Assembly (NCBI GenBank): GCA_016792625.1 | Contig: JAEUKK010000027.1 | Location: forward strand, 142,424 to 179,846 | Length of the DNA: 37,423 nucleotides | From: Deltaproteobacteria bacterium | GTDB taxonomy: Bacteria; Myxococcota_A; UBA796; UBA2385 | Direction: 5' to 3' | Shown here: positions 30,514 to 37,423 of the stretch, one piece after another | Layout of the letters: each line of letters begins with the position of its first letter | Numbering within the stretch: position 1 is the first letter of the stretch | The notes under the pieces: generated by a model | What the model was told of the DNA's origin: nothing | What the model saw: only the letters and a program-made list of their open reading frames with translations | The model's database searches: none | Program-made: the position numbers and the translations under genes

Positions 30514-32363
30514 CGGGAGCCTCCCTTCTTGCGGCGCAGGACGATGCGGGCCATGCCCAGGCCGAGCAAGCTCAGCGGGGTGATGAAGGCGGTGCCGTAG
30601 AAGATCCAGCCCTGGCCCTCTTTGGAGTGCTCGATCTTTACGTCTTCTTCGCTGTTCACCGTGCCAGCCATCGCGTCGTCTTCGGCCAGCCAGGCGAAGA
30701 TGTCGATCGCGGCTTGGTAGTTGGCCGGCAGGCGCTCAGGCACCATCGCCACGTCGCTGGCCCAGGTGCTGTCGGCGACGACCACCACCCGGTACTCGGG
30801 GGCGGTCTTGCCCTCCTCGACCGGCGGGGCGTCGGCCACCGGGCCCGAGGCGGCCATGGCCAGCGTCCAGGCTTGGCGCTTCTCGGCGTCGGCGTCAAAG
30901 CTGTAGTCGCCGTCCTTGTCGCCCCAGACCTCGGCCAAAGAGCGGGTGGTGACGGTGCGCTTGGCGCCCGGGGCCACCGCGCCCTCTTCGATCAGCGCGC
31001 CGGCGCCGAGGAAGACCTCGATGGCCTCGCGGCTGTTGCGCGAGAGCGTCGTGACCGAGGGGTGGGTCAGGTACTTGTTGGTGATGATGTTGCCGCGGTC
31101 GGCCGGGCCGCGGGTGCGGGGCAGGAAGTTCGTGTCGCTGGCCAGGGTCACGCTGCCGTCGAAGGCCATGCCGATCGGCTGCAGCAGGGCGCTCAGGTCG
31201 GCGGCGCCCGGCTCGAGCAGCAGCAGCAGGCTGCCGCCCTTGGCCCGGTAGCTGTTCAGCGCGGTCAGCTCGGCCTCGTCGAGGGCCGAGGTGGGCGCGG
31301 CCACGACCACGGCGGTGGCGTCCTCGGGCACGGCGTTGGCCAAGCCCTCGGCCAAGCCGAGCTCTTTGACCTTGAAGTTGAGCCCGGTGAGGATCTTCTT
31401 GAGGTTGGCGATCTTCCGCTCTTGGTCGGTGTCGCTGTCCCAGAACATCTCGCCGTGGCCGACGGTGAAGTAGACCGTGCGCTTCTCGCGCACCGCGCGG
31501 AAGAGCCCGTCGCGCACCTCTTCGTCGAGCTTGCGCAGCTTGCGCTTGGCGCTGTCGAAGTCCTTCCCGATGTTGACCTTCTGCAGCTGGCGGTCCTCAC
31601 CTTCGCCGCGCGAGAAGACGATGGTGCCGTTGTCGCGGACCTGCAGGTCTTTGGACAGCTCGGGCTCGAGCGCGTGATCGACGTAGTGCACGCGGAAGCG
31701 GGTGTTTTCGAGCTCGCCGAAGTAGGTCTTGAGCTCGTCGGTGACGTCGCTGGCGGTGGGGAAGAAGAGGTAGACGTCGACCGGCTCTTCGAGGCCGTCG
31801 ACCACCGCCTTGGTGCTCGTGCCCGGGCGGGCCGTGCGGAAGTAGCCGAAGTCCCACCGCTTGTTGAGCTCGGCGCCCAGGTAGTTGAGCGGGAACAACA
31901 TCGCGATGGCCAGGGCGGCGCCGAGGCCGCCCACGCCCGCCTCGCGCACACGCGCCGGCATGACCAGGGTCGGGCTCTCGGCGAGGGCCCGCTCGACCGC
32001 GAGCAGGCCGAGCGCGGCGGCCGACCAGAGGATCGGCCACAGCGCGCCGATCACGACGCGGTAGCGGGCCTCGGCCTCGTCGTCCGCAAAGCCGATCGCG
32101 TCGACGATCACATCGAGGCTCAGCGCGTAGACGGCGAAAGAGGCCAGGCCGAGCGCGCCAAAGACCAAGGACTGGCGGTGGGCCGGGCGCTGGTCGGGCG
32201 CCGCGGCGTTCATTTTGCCGACGGCGGCGCCCATGCCGGCGAGCACGACCAGCAGGCCCGCGCCTGAGAGGCCGTAGCGGAGCGGGTCTTCACCGCCGAG
32301 GATGCGCTCGCCGAGCAGCAGCAGGAAGGAGCCGAGGAAGAAGAGGATGCCGGGGAGTCTCAC
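30510..32363 (-). CDS. GldG-like ABC transporter auxiliary protein
   Basis: A 617-residue integral membrane protein of the ABC_transp_aux/GldG type (PF09822-like). About five N-terminal helices occupy residues 4-163. A large periplasmic domain follows (AELNKRWDFGYFRTARPGTS; EPVDVYLFFPTASDV; TVYFTVGHGEMFW; EDATAVVVAAPTSALDEAEL), with one C-terminal helix near 587-605 and a basic tail. The GTG at 32363 is preferred over a GTG two codons earlier because GGAGG sits five bases upstream and it gives the same GTGA overlap with the permease gene used elsewhere in the window. In Bacteroidetes, GldA-GldF-GldG is linked to gliding and secretion; in Myxococcota the homologous transporter's cargo is unknown. 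Confidence 0.9.
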   Translation of the reverse strand: MRLPGILFFLGSFLLLLGERILGGEDPLRYGLSGAGLLVVLAGMGAAVGKMNAAAPDQRPAHRQSLVFGALGLASFAVYALSLDVIVDAIGFADDEAEARYRVVIGALWPILWSAAALGLLAVERALAESPTLVMPARVREAGVGGLGAALAIAMLFPLNYLGAELNKRWDFGYFRTARPGTSTKAVVDGLEEPVDVYLFFPTASDVTDELKTYFGELENTRFRVHYVDHALEPELSKDLQVRDNGTIVFSRGEGEDRQLQKVNIGKDFDSAKRKLRKLDEEVRDGLFRAVREKRTVYFTVGHGEMFWDSDTDQERKIANLKKILTGLNFKVKELGLAEGLANAVPEDATAVVVAAPTSALDEAELTALNSYRAKGGSLLLLLEPGAADLSALLQPIGMAFDGSVTLASDTNFLPRTRGPADRGNIITNKYLTHPSVTTLSRNSREAIEVFLGAGALIEEGAVAPGAKRTVTTRSLAEVWGDKDGDYSFDADAEKRQAWTLAMAASGPVADAPPVEEGKTAPEYRVVVVADSTWASDVAMVPERLPANYQAAIDIFAWLAEDDAMAGTVNSEEDVKIEHSKEGQGWIFYGTAFITPLSLLGLGMARIVLRRKKGGSR

Positions 32364-33085
32364 TTCCACCTCCGCGCCTGCAGCACGCGGGTCGACAGCA
32401 GGAGGAAAGCGAAGACCACCGACGCGTAGTACACGAGGTCTTCCGTGTTGATGCGGCCGCGCATGAAGGGCTGGAAGTGCCGGTCATAGAGCGCGATGTA
32501 GGCGAGCACGCCGCTGATCGGCGCCTCGGTCTGGGAGCTCAGCAGCCAGCCGAGCAACATCAGGACCAGGAAGACGCCGCCGAGGATGGCGGAGAGGACC
32601 TGGTTCTTGGCCAGCGCGCTGGCGAAGGTGCCGATGGAGATGGTGGCCGCGCCGAGGCAGGCGAGGCCGAGGTAGCCGGCGCCGATCTGCGCCCAGCTGA
32701 CCTTGCCGTTGAGCTGGATGAGCGCCGGCATGTAGATGGTCAGCGCGGTGACCAACATCAAGAAGCCCCAGGCGCCGAGGAACTTGCCGGCGACGACCTG
32801 GCCTTCGGTCACCGGGGCGCTCTCGAGCAGCACCATGGTGCCCGACTGGCGCTCTTCGGCGAGCAGCTTGATGGTCAGCACGATGCCCGCGATCATCGTC
32901 GTGCCGCTGGAGAAGTAGAAGAACTTCTCGAGCACATCGGCGGAGTACTGGGCCTTGTTGGTGACAGCCACGGCGTTGAACAGCAGGCCGTCGATGAGCA
33001 GGACGAGGAACAAGATCACCCAGCCCCACCATGTGTTCAGGTAGGTGCTGAGCTCTCGCCGCGCCAGCAAGAGGGTTGCGTTCAT
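32360..33085 (-). CDS. ABC-2 type permease (GldF-like)
   Basis: A 241-residue membrane protein with about six helices: WWGWVILFLVLLIDGLLFNA, TMIAGIVLTIKLLAEERQSG, FLMLVTALTIYMPALIQL, IGAGYLGLACLGAATISIG, ILGGVFLVLMLLGWLLS and YYASVVFAFLLLST. The cytosolic ERQSGTMVLLESAPVTEGQVVAGKFLGAW segment after the second helix is the hallmark of GldF/NosY-type ABC-2 permeases. It would form the channel with the ATPase encoded just upstream; the ATG overlaps that stop (ATGA), and its stop overlaps the GldG-like GTG. Direction of transport is probably export. Confidence 0.93.
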   Translation of the reverse strand: MNATLLLARRELSTYLNTWWGWVILFLVLLIDGLLFNAVAVTNKAQYSADVLEKFFYFSSGTTMIAGIVLTIKLLAEERQSGTMVLLESAPVTEGQVVAGKFLGAWGFLMLVTALTIYMPALIQLNGKVSWAQIGAGYLGLACLGAATISIGTFASALAKNQVLSAILGGVFLVLMLLGWLLSSQTEAPISGVLAYIALYDRHFQPFMRGRINTEDLVYYASVVFAFLLLSTRVLQARRWK

Positions 33086-34011
33086 GCGGCACCTTCACGG
33101 GTCAGGTCAAGGAAGGTCTGCTCGAGGTCGTCGCGGGCGTCTTCGACCCGGCGCACCCGCTGGCCGGCGCCGACCAAGGCGGCGATGAGCTCTTCACGCT
33201 GGTCGCCGATGAGGCTGACCAGCACGTCAACCACGCCGTCGGCCTCGCCCTCGACGGTCGCGCTGCGCACGTTGGGCATGGCCTTGAGCACGGCGAGCAG
33301 GTCGGCCGAGGTACCGCGCACGCCCACGCGCACGAGGTGGCCCTCGCCGTGGCTGTGCAGGTCGCGCTCGGCGCCCGCGTAGACGATGCGGCCCTTGCGC
33401 AGGACGAGCACCCGGTCGCAGGTCTGCCGCACCTCGGGGAGGATGTGGCTGCTGACCAGCACGGTGCACTCTTTGCCCAGATCGCGGATGACCTTGCGCA
33501 TCTCGATGATCTGCTCGGGGTCGAGGCCCGAGATCGGCTCGTCGAGGATGACCAGCTTCGGCTTGTGCAGGATGGTGGCCGCGATGCCGACCCGCTTGCG
33601 GTAGCCGTGGGACAGCTCGTCGATCACCCAGTGCTCGCGGCCCTTGAGCTGGCAGCGCTCGATGACCTCGGGGATGCGGCGCTCGACCTCGGCCGCCGCC
33701 ACCCCGCGGAGCTGCCCGACGAAGCGCAGGAACTCGGTGACGGTCTGCTCGACGTAGAGCGGCGGCGTCTCGGGCAGAAAGCCGATGCTTTTGCGGAAGG
33801 ACTCGGGTGCGGTGGCCATGTCGACGCCGTCGACCCGCACCGTGCCCGCGGAGGGGGGCAGCAGCCCGGCGATGACCTTGAGCGTGGTGGTCTTGCCCGC
33901 GCCGTTGAGGCCGAGGAAGCCCACCACGGTGTTGTCACCGATCTGGAAGCTGACGTCGTCGACGGCCCGGTGCTGGCCATAGTAGCGGCTGAGGTGGTCG
34001 ACCTCGATCAT
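33082..34011 (-). CDS. ABC transporter ATP-binding protein (GldA-like)
   Basis: A 309-residue cytosolic ATPase that powers the adjacent permease. Walker A is GLNGAGKT (34-41), the signature loop LSHGYRKR (133-140), Walker B LVILDEP (153-159) with the D-loop SGLD, and the H-loop SSHIL. A C-terminal domain follows the nucleotide-binding fold, as in ABC-2/GldA-type exporters. The ATG at 34011 (RMIEVDHLSRYYG) is the family start; the frame stays open upstream but that stretch is Pro/Arg-rich non-coding sequence. It is the first gene of the operon, and a promoter-like sequence lies about 120 bases upstream. Confidence 0.94.
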   Translation of the reverse strand: MIEVDHLSRYYGQHRAVDDVSFQIGDNTVVGFLGLNGAGKTTTLKVIAGLLPPSAGTVRVDGVDMATAPESFRKSIGFLPETPPLYVEQTVTEFLRFVGQLRGVAAAEVERRIPEVIERCQLKGREHWVIDELSHGYRKRVGIAATILHKPKLVILDEPISGLDPEQIIEMRKVIRDLGKECTVLVSSHILPEVRQTCDRVLVLRKGRIVYAGAERDLHSHGEGHLVRVGVRGTSADLLAVLKAMPNVRSATVEGEADGVVDVLVSLIGDQREELIAALVGAGQRVRRVEDARDDLEQTFLDLTREGAA

Positions 34012-34311
34012 GCGCGGCCTCGGCCTGGGGTGGGCCCAGGCATCCAGCGGGGGATGGGCGGGGACCAGGGCAGGTGGGCGCAGCGCGGCCCCATCACCTG
34101 CACCGCAGCGGCCGGTCCCCGGGCGGCCGGGCTCGCTAAGCACGGCGCACAGGCCGGTCAAGGGCCCCCGGCCCTCCGTGGCGCCCGTGCGAATTCAAAC
34201 CTTTTGGCGCGGTTGGCCCCGGGGCGTGGCCCCCGGCCCGCGGTTAGCTGCCGCCCTCGCCCGCCTGCTCCCCGCCGTGGCCCGCCTGCGGCAGCCCTTT
34301 TGGAGGCCCCC
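34012..34311. other. Divergent intergenic region between the ABC operon and thrS
   Basis: About 300 bases without a supported gene. It holds the candidate ABC-operon promoter (34133-34161), an AT-rich patch near 34190-34204 and the thrS ribosome-binding site TTTTGGAGG at about 34298-34306. Between these are GC-rich self-complementary stretches around 34210-34245. I see no T-box, riboswitch, small ORF or convincing thrS promoter. The frame leading into thrS is open here but does not encode a TGS domain. Confidence 0.5.
34133..34161 (-). promoter_or_regulatory. Possible promoter of the GldA-like operon (TTGACC-N17-TAGCGA)
   Basis: On the minus strand TTGACC (34161-34156) is a strong -35 match. 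The -10 at 17 bases, TAGCGA, keeps only the TA; at 16 bases TTAGCG is no better. It implies a leader of about 115 bases before the ATPase ATG at 34011. Sequence match only. Confidence 0.33.
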
Positions 34312-36195
34312 GTGTCCGCTCAAGACGTCCAGGTCGACGCTCCCGAGGCCGCCGCGCCGGCGGCGCTCGACGCCGCCGCTCAGCTCCACCGCGTCCGCCA
34401 CAGCCTCGCCCACGTGCTCGCCCAGGCCGTGCTCGAGCTGCGGCCTGGCTCGACCCTCGGCTTTGGCCCGCCGATCGACGATGGCTTCTACTACGACTTC
34501 ATCATCAAGGGTGACCCGATCACCGACGCCGACTTCCCGGCCATCGAAGCCGCGATGAAGAAGTTCTTGACCAAGGGCACGCTGCCTTTTGAGCGCGAAG
34601 AGCTGGCCGCGGCCGACGCGCTCGCGCGCATCGCTGGCATGAACGAGCCCTACAAGGCTGAGTACGCCCGCGAGCTCATCGAGAAGAAGGGCCTCGACAC
34701 CCTGACCTTTTACAAGACGGGCCCCTTCCTCGACATGTGCGATGGGCCCCACGTCGAGAGCAGCCGCGAGCTGCGAAAGGCGGGCTTTAAGCTCAAGTCG
34801 GTCGCCGGCGCCTACTGGCGGGGCAACTCGAACAACGCCATGATGACCCGCCTCTATGCGTGGTGTTTTGCGAGCAAAGAAGAGCTCGACGCCCACGTGA
34901 CGGCCTGGCGTGAGGCCCAAGAGCGCGACCACAAGAAGTTGGGCAAAGAGCTCGACATTTTTGTGATCGACGAAGACATCGGCAAGGGCCTGCCGCTGTG
35001 GCTGCCCAACGGCACCGTGCTGCGCGACGAGCTCGAGAAGCTGGCCAAAGAGCTCGAGTTCAAGCGGGGCTACCACCGCGTCGCGACCCCCCACCTGACC
35101 AAGGTGGGGCTCTACTACCAGACCGGTCATATGCCCTACTATGAGTCGCATATGTACCCGATCATGGAGCTGAAAGAGACGGTCGAAGGCCCGGATGGCA
35201 AGACCCAGCAGGTGCGCGAGGCCTATTGCCTCAAGCCGATGAACTGCCCGCACCACCACAAGATCTTCGCCAGCCGCAAGCGGTCGTACCGTGACCTGCC
35301 GCTGCGCTTCGCCGAGTACGGCCAGTGCTACCGCTTCGAAGACAGCGGCGCGCTCTCGGGCCTGCTGCGCGTGCGCGGCATGTGCATGAACGACGCGCAC
35401 ATCTACTGCACCGAGGACCAGATCCACGCCGAGTTCCTCTCGGTCATGGACCTGCACCGCGACCTCTACGACATCCTCGGCCTCAGCAACTACTACATGC
35501 GCTTCTCGACCTGGGACCCCGAAGACCCCAAGGGCGCGGCCAAGTACGTCAACGACCCCGAGGCCTGGGAGAAGAGCCAGCACCTCGTGCGCCAGGCCAT
35601 GATCGACTCGGGCCTGCCGTTCAAAGAGGTCAAGGGCGAGGCGGCCTTCTACGGCCCCAAGATCGACGTGCAGTTCCGCACGGTCACCGGCCGCGAAGAG
35701 ACCGCGAGCACCAACCAGCTCGACTTTGCCGTGCCGGCGCGCCTGGGCCTCGAGTACACCGGCGCCGACAACCAGGGCCACCGCCCCTACGTCATCCACC
35801 GGGCGCCGCTGGGCACGCACGAGCGCTTCATCGCCTTCCTGATCGAGCACTATGGCGGCGCCTTCCCCACCTGGCTCGCCCCGGTGCAGGTGCGCCTGCT
35901 CACCGTCTCTGATCGGTTCGACGAGTACGCGCACAACATCGTGAACGACCTGCGGCAGCGCCACATGATCCGCGCCGAGGTCGATCTGAGCAGCGACCGC
36001 GTGCAGAAGAAGATCCGCAGCGCGGCGGTCGAGAAGGTGCCCAACGTGCTGATCATCGGCGAGAAAGAGGTCGAGAACGGCACGGTCACCCTGCGGCGCT
36101 ACGGCGTCGAGCAGCAAGAGACCCTGTCCGCCGCGGCTTTCACCGACCGCATCGTGCGCAGCGTCCAGGCCCGCTCGCGGTCCCTGCTCGACTGA
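34312..36195 (+). CDS. thrS: Threonyl-tRNA synthetase lacking the N-terminal TGS domain
   Basis: A 627-residue enzyme that charges tRNA-Thr with threonine. The GTG at 34312 follows TTTTGGAGG. The editing (SAD) domain begins almost at once: HSLAH (His30, His34) and CDGPH (Cys143, His147) are the editing-site pairs. The class II catalytic core carries MNCPHHH (Cys312), NDAHIYC (His363) and VIHRAPLG (His496), the three zinc ligands that select threonine, plus RFEDSGALSGLLRVRG (motif 2). An anticodon-binding domain closes the protein (WLAPVQVRLLTV onward). Most bacterial ThrRSs have a TGS domain of about 60 residues first; here only about 25 low-complexity residues precede the SAD domain and none is encoded upstream. 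It is convergent with the metal-binding lipoprotein gene. infC, rpmI and rplT, often next to thrS, are absent. Confidence 0.97.
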   Translation: MSAQDVQVDAPEAAAPAALDAAAQLHRVRHSLAHVLAQAVLELRPGSTLGFGPPIDDGFYYDFIIKGDPITDADFPAIEAAMKKFLTKGTLPFEREELAAADALARIAGMNEPYKAEYARELIEKKGLDTLTFYKTGPFLDMCDGPHVESSRELRKAGFKLKSVAGAYWRGNSNNAMMTRLYAWCFASKEELDAHVTAWREAQERDHKKLGKELDIFVIDEDIGKGLPLWLPNGTVLRDELEKLAKELEFKRGYHRVATPHLTKVGLYYQTGHMPYYESHMYPIMELKETVEGPDGKTQQVREAYCLKPMNCPHHHKIFASRKRSYRDLPLRFAEYGQCYRFEDSGALSGLLRVRGMCMNDAHIYCTEDQIHAEFLSVMDLHRDLYDILGLSNYYMRFSTWDPEDPKGAAKYVNDPEAWEKSQHLVRQAMIDSGLPFKEVKGEAAFYGPKIDVQFRTVTGREETASTNQLDFAVPARLGLEYTGADNQGHRPYVIHRAPLGTHERFIAFLIEHYGGAFPTWLAPVQVRLLTVSDRFDEYAHNIVNDLRQRHMIRAEVDLSSDRVQKKIRSAAVEKVPNVLIIGEKEVENGTVTLRRYGVEQQETLSAAAFTDRIVRSVQARSRSLLD

Positions 36196-36203
36196 GCGGC
36201 CGT

Positions 36204-36237
36204 GGCCCCCAGGCGCCGCCGCGGCGCTTAGGGGGCC
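36204..36237. terminator. Long GC-rich hairpin between thrS and the metal-binding lipoprotein gene
   Basis: GGCCCCC (36204-36210) and AGGCGCCG (36211-36218) pair with CGGCGCTT (36222-36229) and GGGGGCC (36231-36237), leaving a 3-nt loop, one bulged A and one G-U. This 15-bp stem includes the last codons and TAA stop of the minus-strand gene, so it should terminate both convergent genes. There is no clear T-tract on either side. Confidence 0.72.
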
Positions 36238-37229
36238 GGTGTGCCCTTGAGCTTGACGACCAGCGCGTCAAGCTCGGCGATGTTGCGCCGCGACTGGCCC
36301 AGGTAGTCGTAGACCTCGGTGCGCGGCTGCTCGAGCGGGTCGAGCACCACGTGGATCAGGCCCGGGGGCAGGGCGGCGAGCACCTCGGGGCGGGGCTGCG
36401 CCTCCCACAGCAGGGCTTGGCCGCCGCTGTCGACCCAGGCCTGGGCGGCGGCGACCGCCGCGGGCGCGGGCGGCGCGTCGGGGTCGAGCGGCAGCTCGTG
36501 CAGCCTCAGGCCGTAGCGGCGGGCGGCGTAGGCGAAGCTCGGGTGGTTGGCGGCCAGCTTCGCCCCGGTCAGCGGGGCCCACGCTGCGGCCAGCGCGCCG
36601 TCGAGCTCGGTCAGCCCGGTCTTGAGCGCCTTGAGGCGCTGCTTGACCTCGGTCTCGGCGGCCGGCCGCGTGCGGATCAGCGCGGCGGCCACCGCCTCGG
36701 CCTGCAGGGCGTAGGTCTGCGGGTCGCCCCAGGTGTGCGGGTCGACCGCGCCGTGGCTGTGCGCCCCCGCCGGGCCGTGGCTGTGGGTGGTCGAGGCCGC
36801 GGCGATGGTCGGCACGCCATCCGCGGCGCGGACGAGCTTGCCCTCGGGCAGCGCGGCGGTGGCCATCCAGGCCTCAAAACCCGCGCCGTTCGCCACGATG
36901 AGATCGGCCTCAGCGAGGCTCGACACGAGCGCCCCGGGGGGCTGCCAGTGGGGTGGGTCTTCACCCGCGGGCAGGATGAGCGAGACCATCGCCCCGCTCG
37001 GCGCGAGCCTGCGGGCCAGCCAGTCGGCCGGATAGCTCGTCGTCTTGATCGACAGCGGGGCCACCACCTCGCGCCGCGGCGCGGGCGCAGCAGGTGGAGG
37101 AGGGGCGGCCGGCTCGCCGCAGGCCCAGGCGAGCAGCGGCAGCAGCAGGAGGCCCGGCCCCAACCGACGGCGGCCAATGCGCTGCAAGGGGCGGGCACGG
37201 GGGACGAAGCGGCGCGACAGCGGGTGCAT
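36228..37229 (-). CDS. ZnuA/TroA-like metal-binding lipoprotein
   Basis: A 333-residue substrate-binding protein of the cluster 9 (ZnuA/TroA/AdcA) type, anchored by a lipid at Cys37 (LLAWACGEP). Metal-site landmarks are present: GEDPPHWQP (His94, first ligand), a His-rich loop (THSHGPAGAHSHG at about 148-160), DPHTWGDP (His165), NHPSFAYAARRYGL (third His) and WEAQPRP near the C-terminus, where the family has an acidic ligand. The His-rich loop is typical of zinc-specific members. The family normally works with a ZnuB permease and ZnuC ATPase, but neither is in the window. ATG 37229 follows GAGG. No Zur-box-like palindrome is obvious upstream. Manganese cannot be excluded. Confidence 0.88.
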   Translation of the reverse strand: MHPLSRRFVPRARPLQRIGRRRLGPGLLLLPLLAWACGEPAAPPPPAAPAPRREVVAPLSIKTTSYPADWLARRLAPSGAMVSLILPAGEDPPHWQPPGALVSSLAEADLIVANGAGFEAWMATAALPEGKLVRAADGVPTIAAASTTHSHGPAGAHSHGAVDPHTWGDPQTYALQAEAVAAALIRTRPAAETEVKQRLKALKTGLTELDGALAAAWAPLTGAKLAANHPSFAYAARRYGLRLHELPLDPDAPPAPAAVAAAQAWVDSGGQALLWEAQPRPEVLAALPPGLIHVVLDPLEQPRTEVYDYLGQSRRNIAELDALVVKLKGTPAP

Positions 37230-37423
37230 CTCAACCTCGGCGGAGCTCTATCTCGCGGACTGTACCCGCCCGGAGAGCGAGCCCTCACTTCTCCCGCAGC
37301 CGCTGTGGCCTTCGCGGCGACCCGCTCATCATCAACCCCAGCCCCAAAACGCGCCGCTTCTGGGGCCCGGTCTTGGAGGACCGGCAAAGGGGGGCCTTTG
37401 TGGGCTGGCGCGCGGCGCTGCCA
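37230..37423. other. Right-edge region upstream of the metal-binding gene; possible start of a plus-strand gene
   Basis: This stretch lies upstream of the minus-strand lipoprotein gene and must hold its promoter, though I see none that fits well. On the plus strand one frame reads GDPLIINPSPKTRRFWGPVL and then VGWRAALP to the edge, which looks protein-like. Candidate starts are a GTG at 37400 (AAGGGGGG upstream) or an earlier TTG at 37373. Too little is visible to name a gene. Confidence 0.3.

Noticed and set aside
33076..34311. Upstream in-frame extension of thrS
   Set aside because: It runs antisense through the ABC ATPase gene and a Pro/Arg-rich gap. It encodes no TGS domain, and GTG 34312 has a strong ribosome-binding site.

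Overview
The window is very GC-rich and densely packed with genes. Divergent promoter regions are short, many junctions are 1-4 nt overlaps (ATGA, GTGA, TGATG), and about ten of the roughly two dozen genes encode lipoproteins with acidic Gly/Asp-rich tethers. MopE-type 'putative metal-binding' motifs, a MYXO-CTERM-like sorting tail, a TIGR02147/DUF4423 protein, and a Ser/Thr kinase with a periplasmic C-terminal domain together point to a member of the Myxococcota or a close deltaproteobacterial relative. This assignment is inferred from protein families. No 16S gene or other direct taxonomic marker is present.

Layout. 1-722: N-terminal part of a HAMP-containing membrane sensor, probably a histidine kinase, leaving the window on the left. 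1011-2995: a TIGR02147 gene translationally coupled to a lipoprotein that ends in a 25-residue poly-acidic run. 3055-7466: a MopE-motif lipoprotein, a convergent RmlC-type sugar epimerase, and two coupled lipoproteins, one Cys-rich and one a beta-propeller. 7477-11654: a beta-helix protein with a MYXO-CTERM-like tail, an M20 metallopeptidase and a METTL25/RRNAD1-like methyltransferase. 11705-11905: a possible small Ala/Pro-rich protein with its own promoter-like sequence.

11996-22333 (minus strand) is the most coherent system: one apparent operon of a TrmB-like sugar-sensing regulator, a transmembrane Ser/Thr kinase, two paralogous CBM-GH13 lipoprotein amylases, a maltoporin-like porin and a third GH13 lipoprotein amylase. 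All junctions are within 1-4 nt. Its promoter (TTGACC-N18-TAGAGT) carries an inverted repeat over the -10 element, a good candidate for the TrmB-like protein's operator. The genes read as a self-regulated system for degrading starch or maltodextrin at the cell surface and importing the products.

Divergent from that operon, 22428-29309 (plus strand) encodes a BtuB-like TonB-dependent receptor, a beta-propeller lipoprotein and a giant lipoprotein with 8-9 MopE repeats and a Gly-rich C-terminus. A strong hairpin separates it from 29419-34011 (minus), a four-gene GldA/GldF/GldG/DUF4340-type ABC transporter operon. Then come thrS (a ThrRS lacking the TGS domain) and, convergent with it across another strong hairpin, a ZnuA/TroA-like metal-binding lipoprotein.

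No rRNA, tRNA, CRISPR array, insertion sequence or prophage was seen. Most other long ORFs are GC-rich shadows of these genes.
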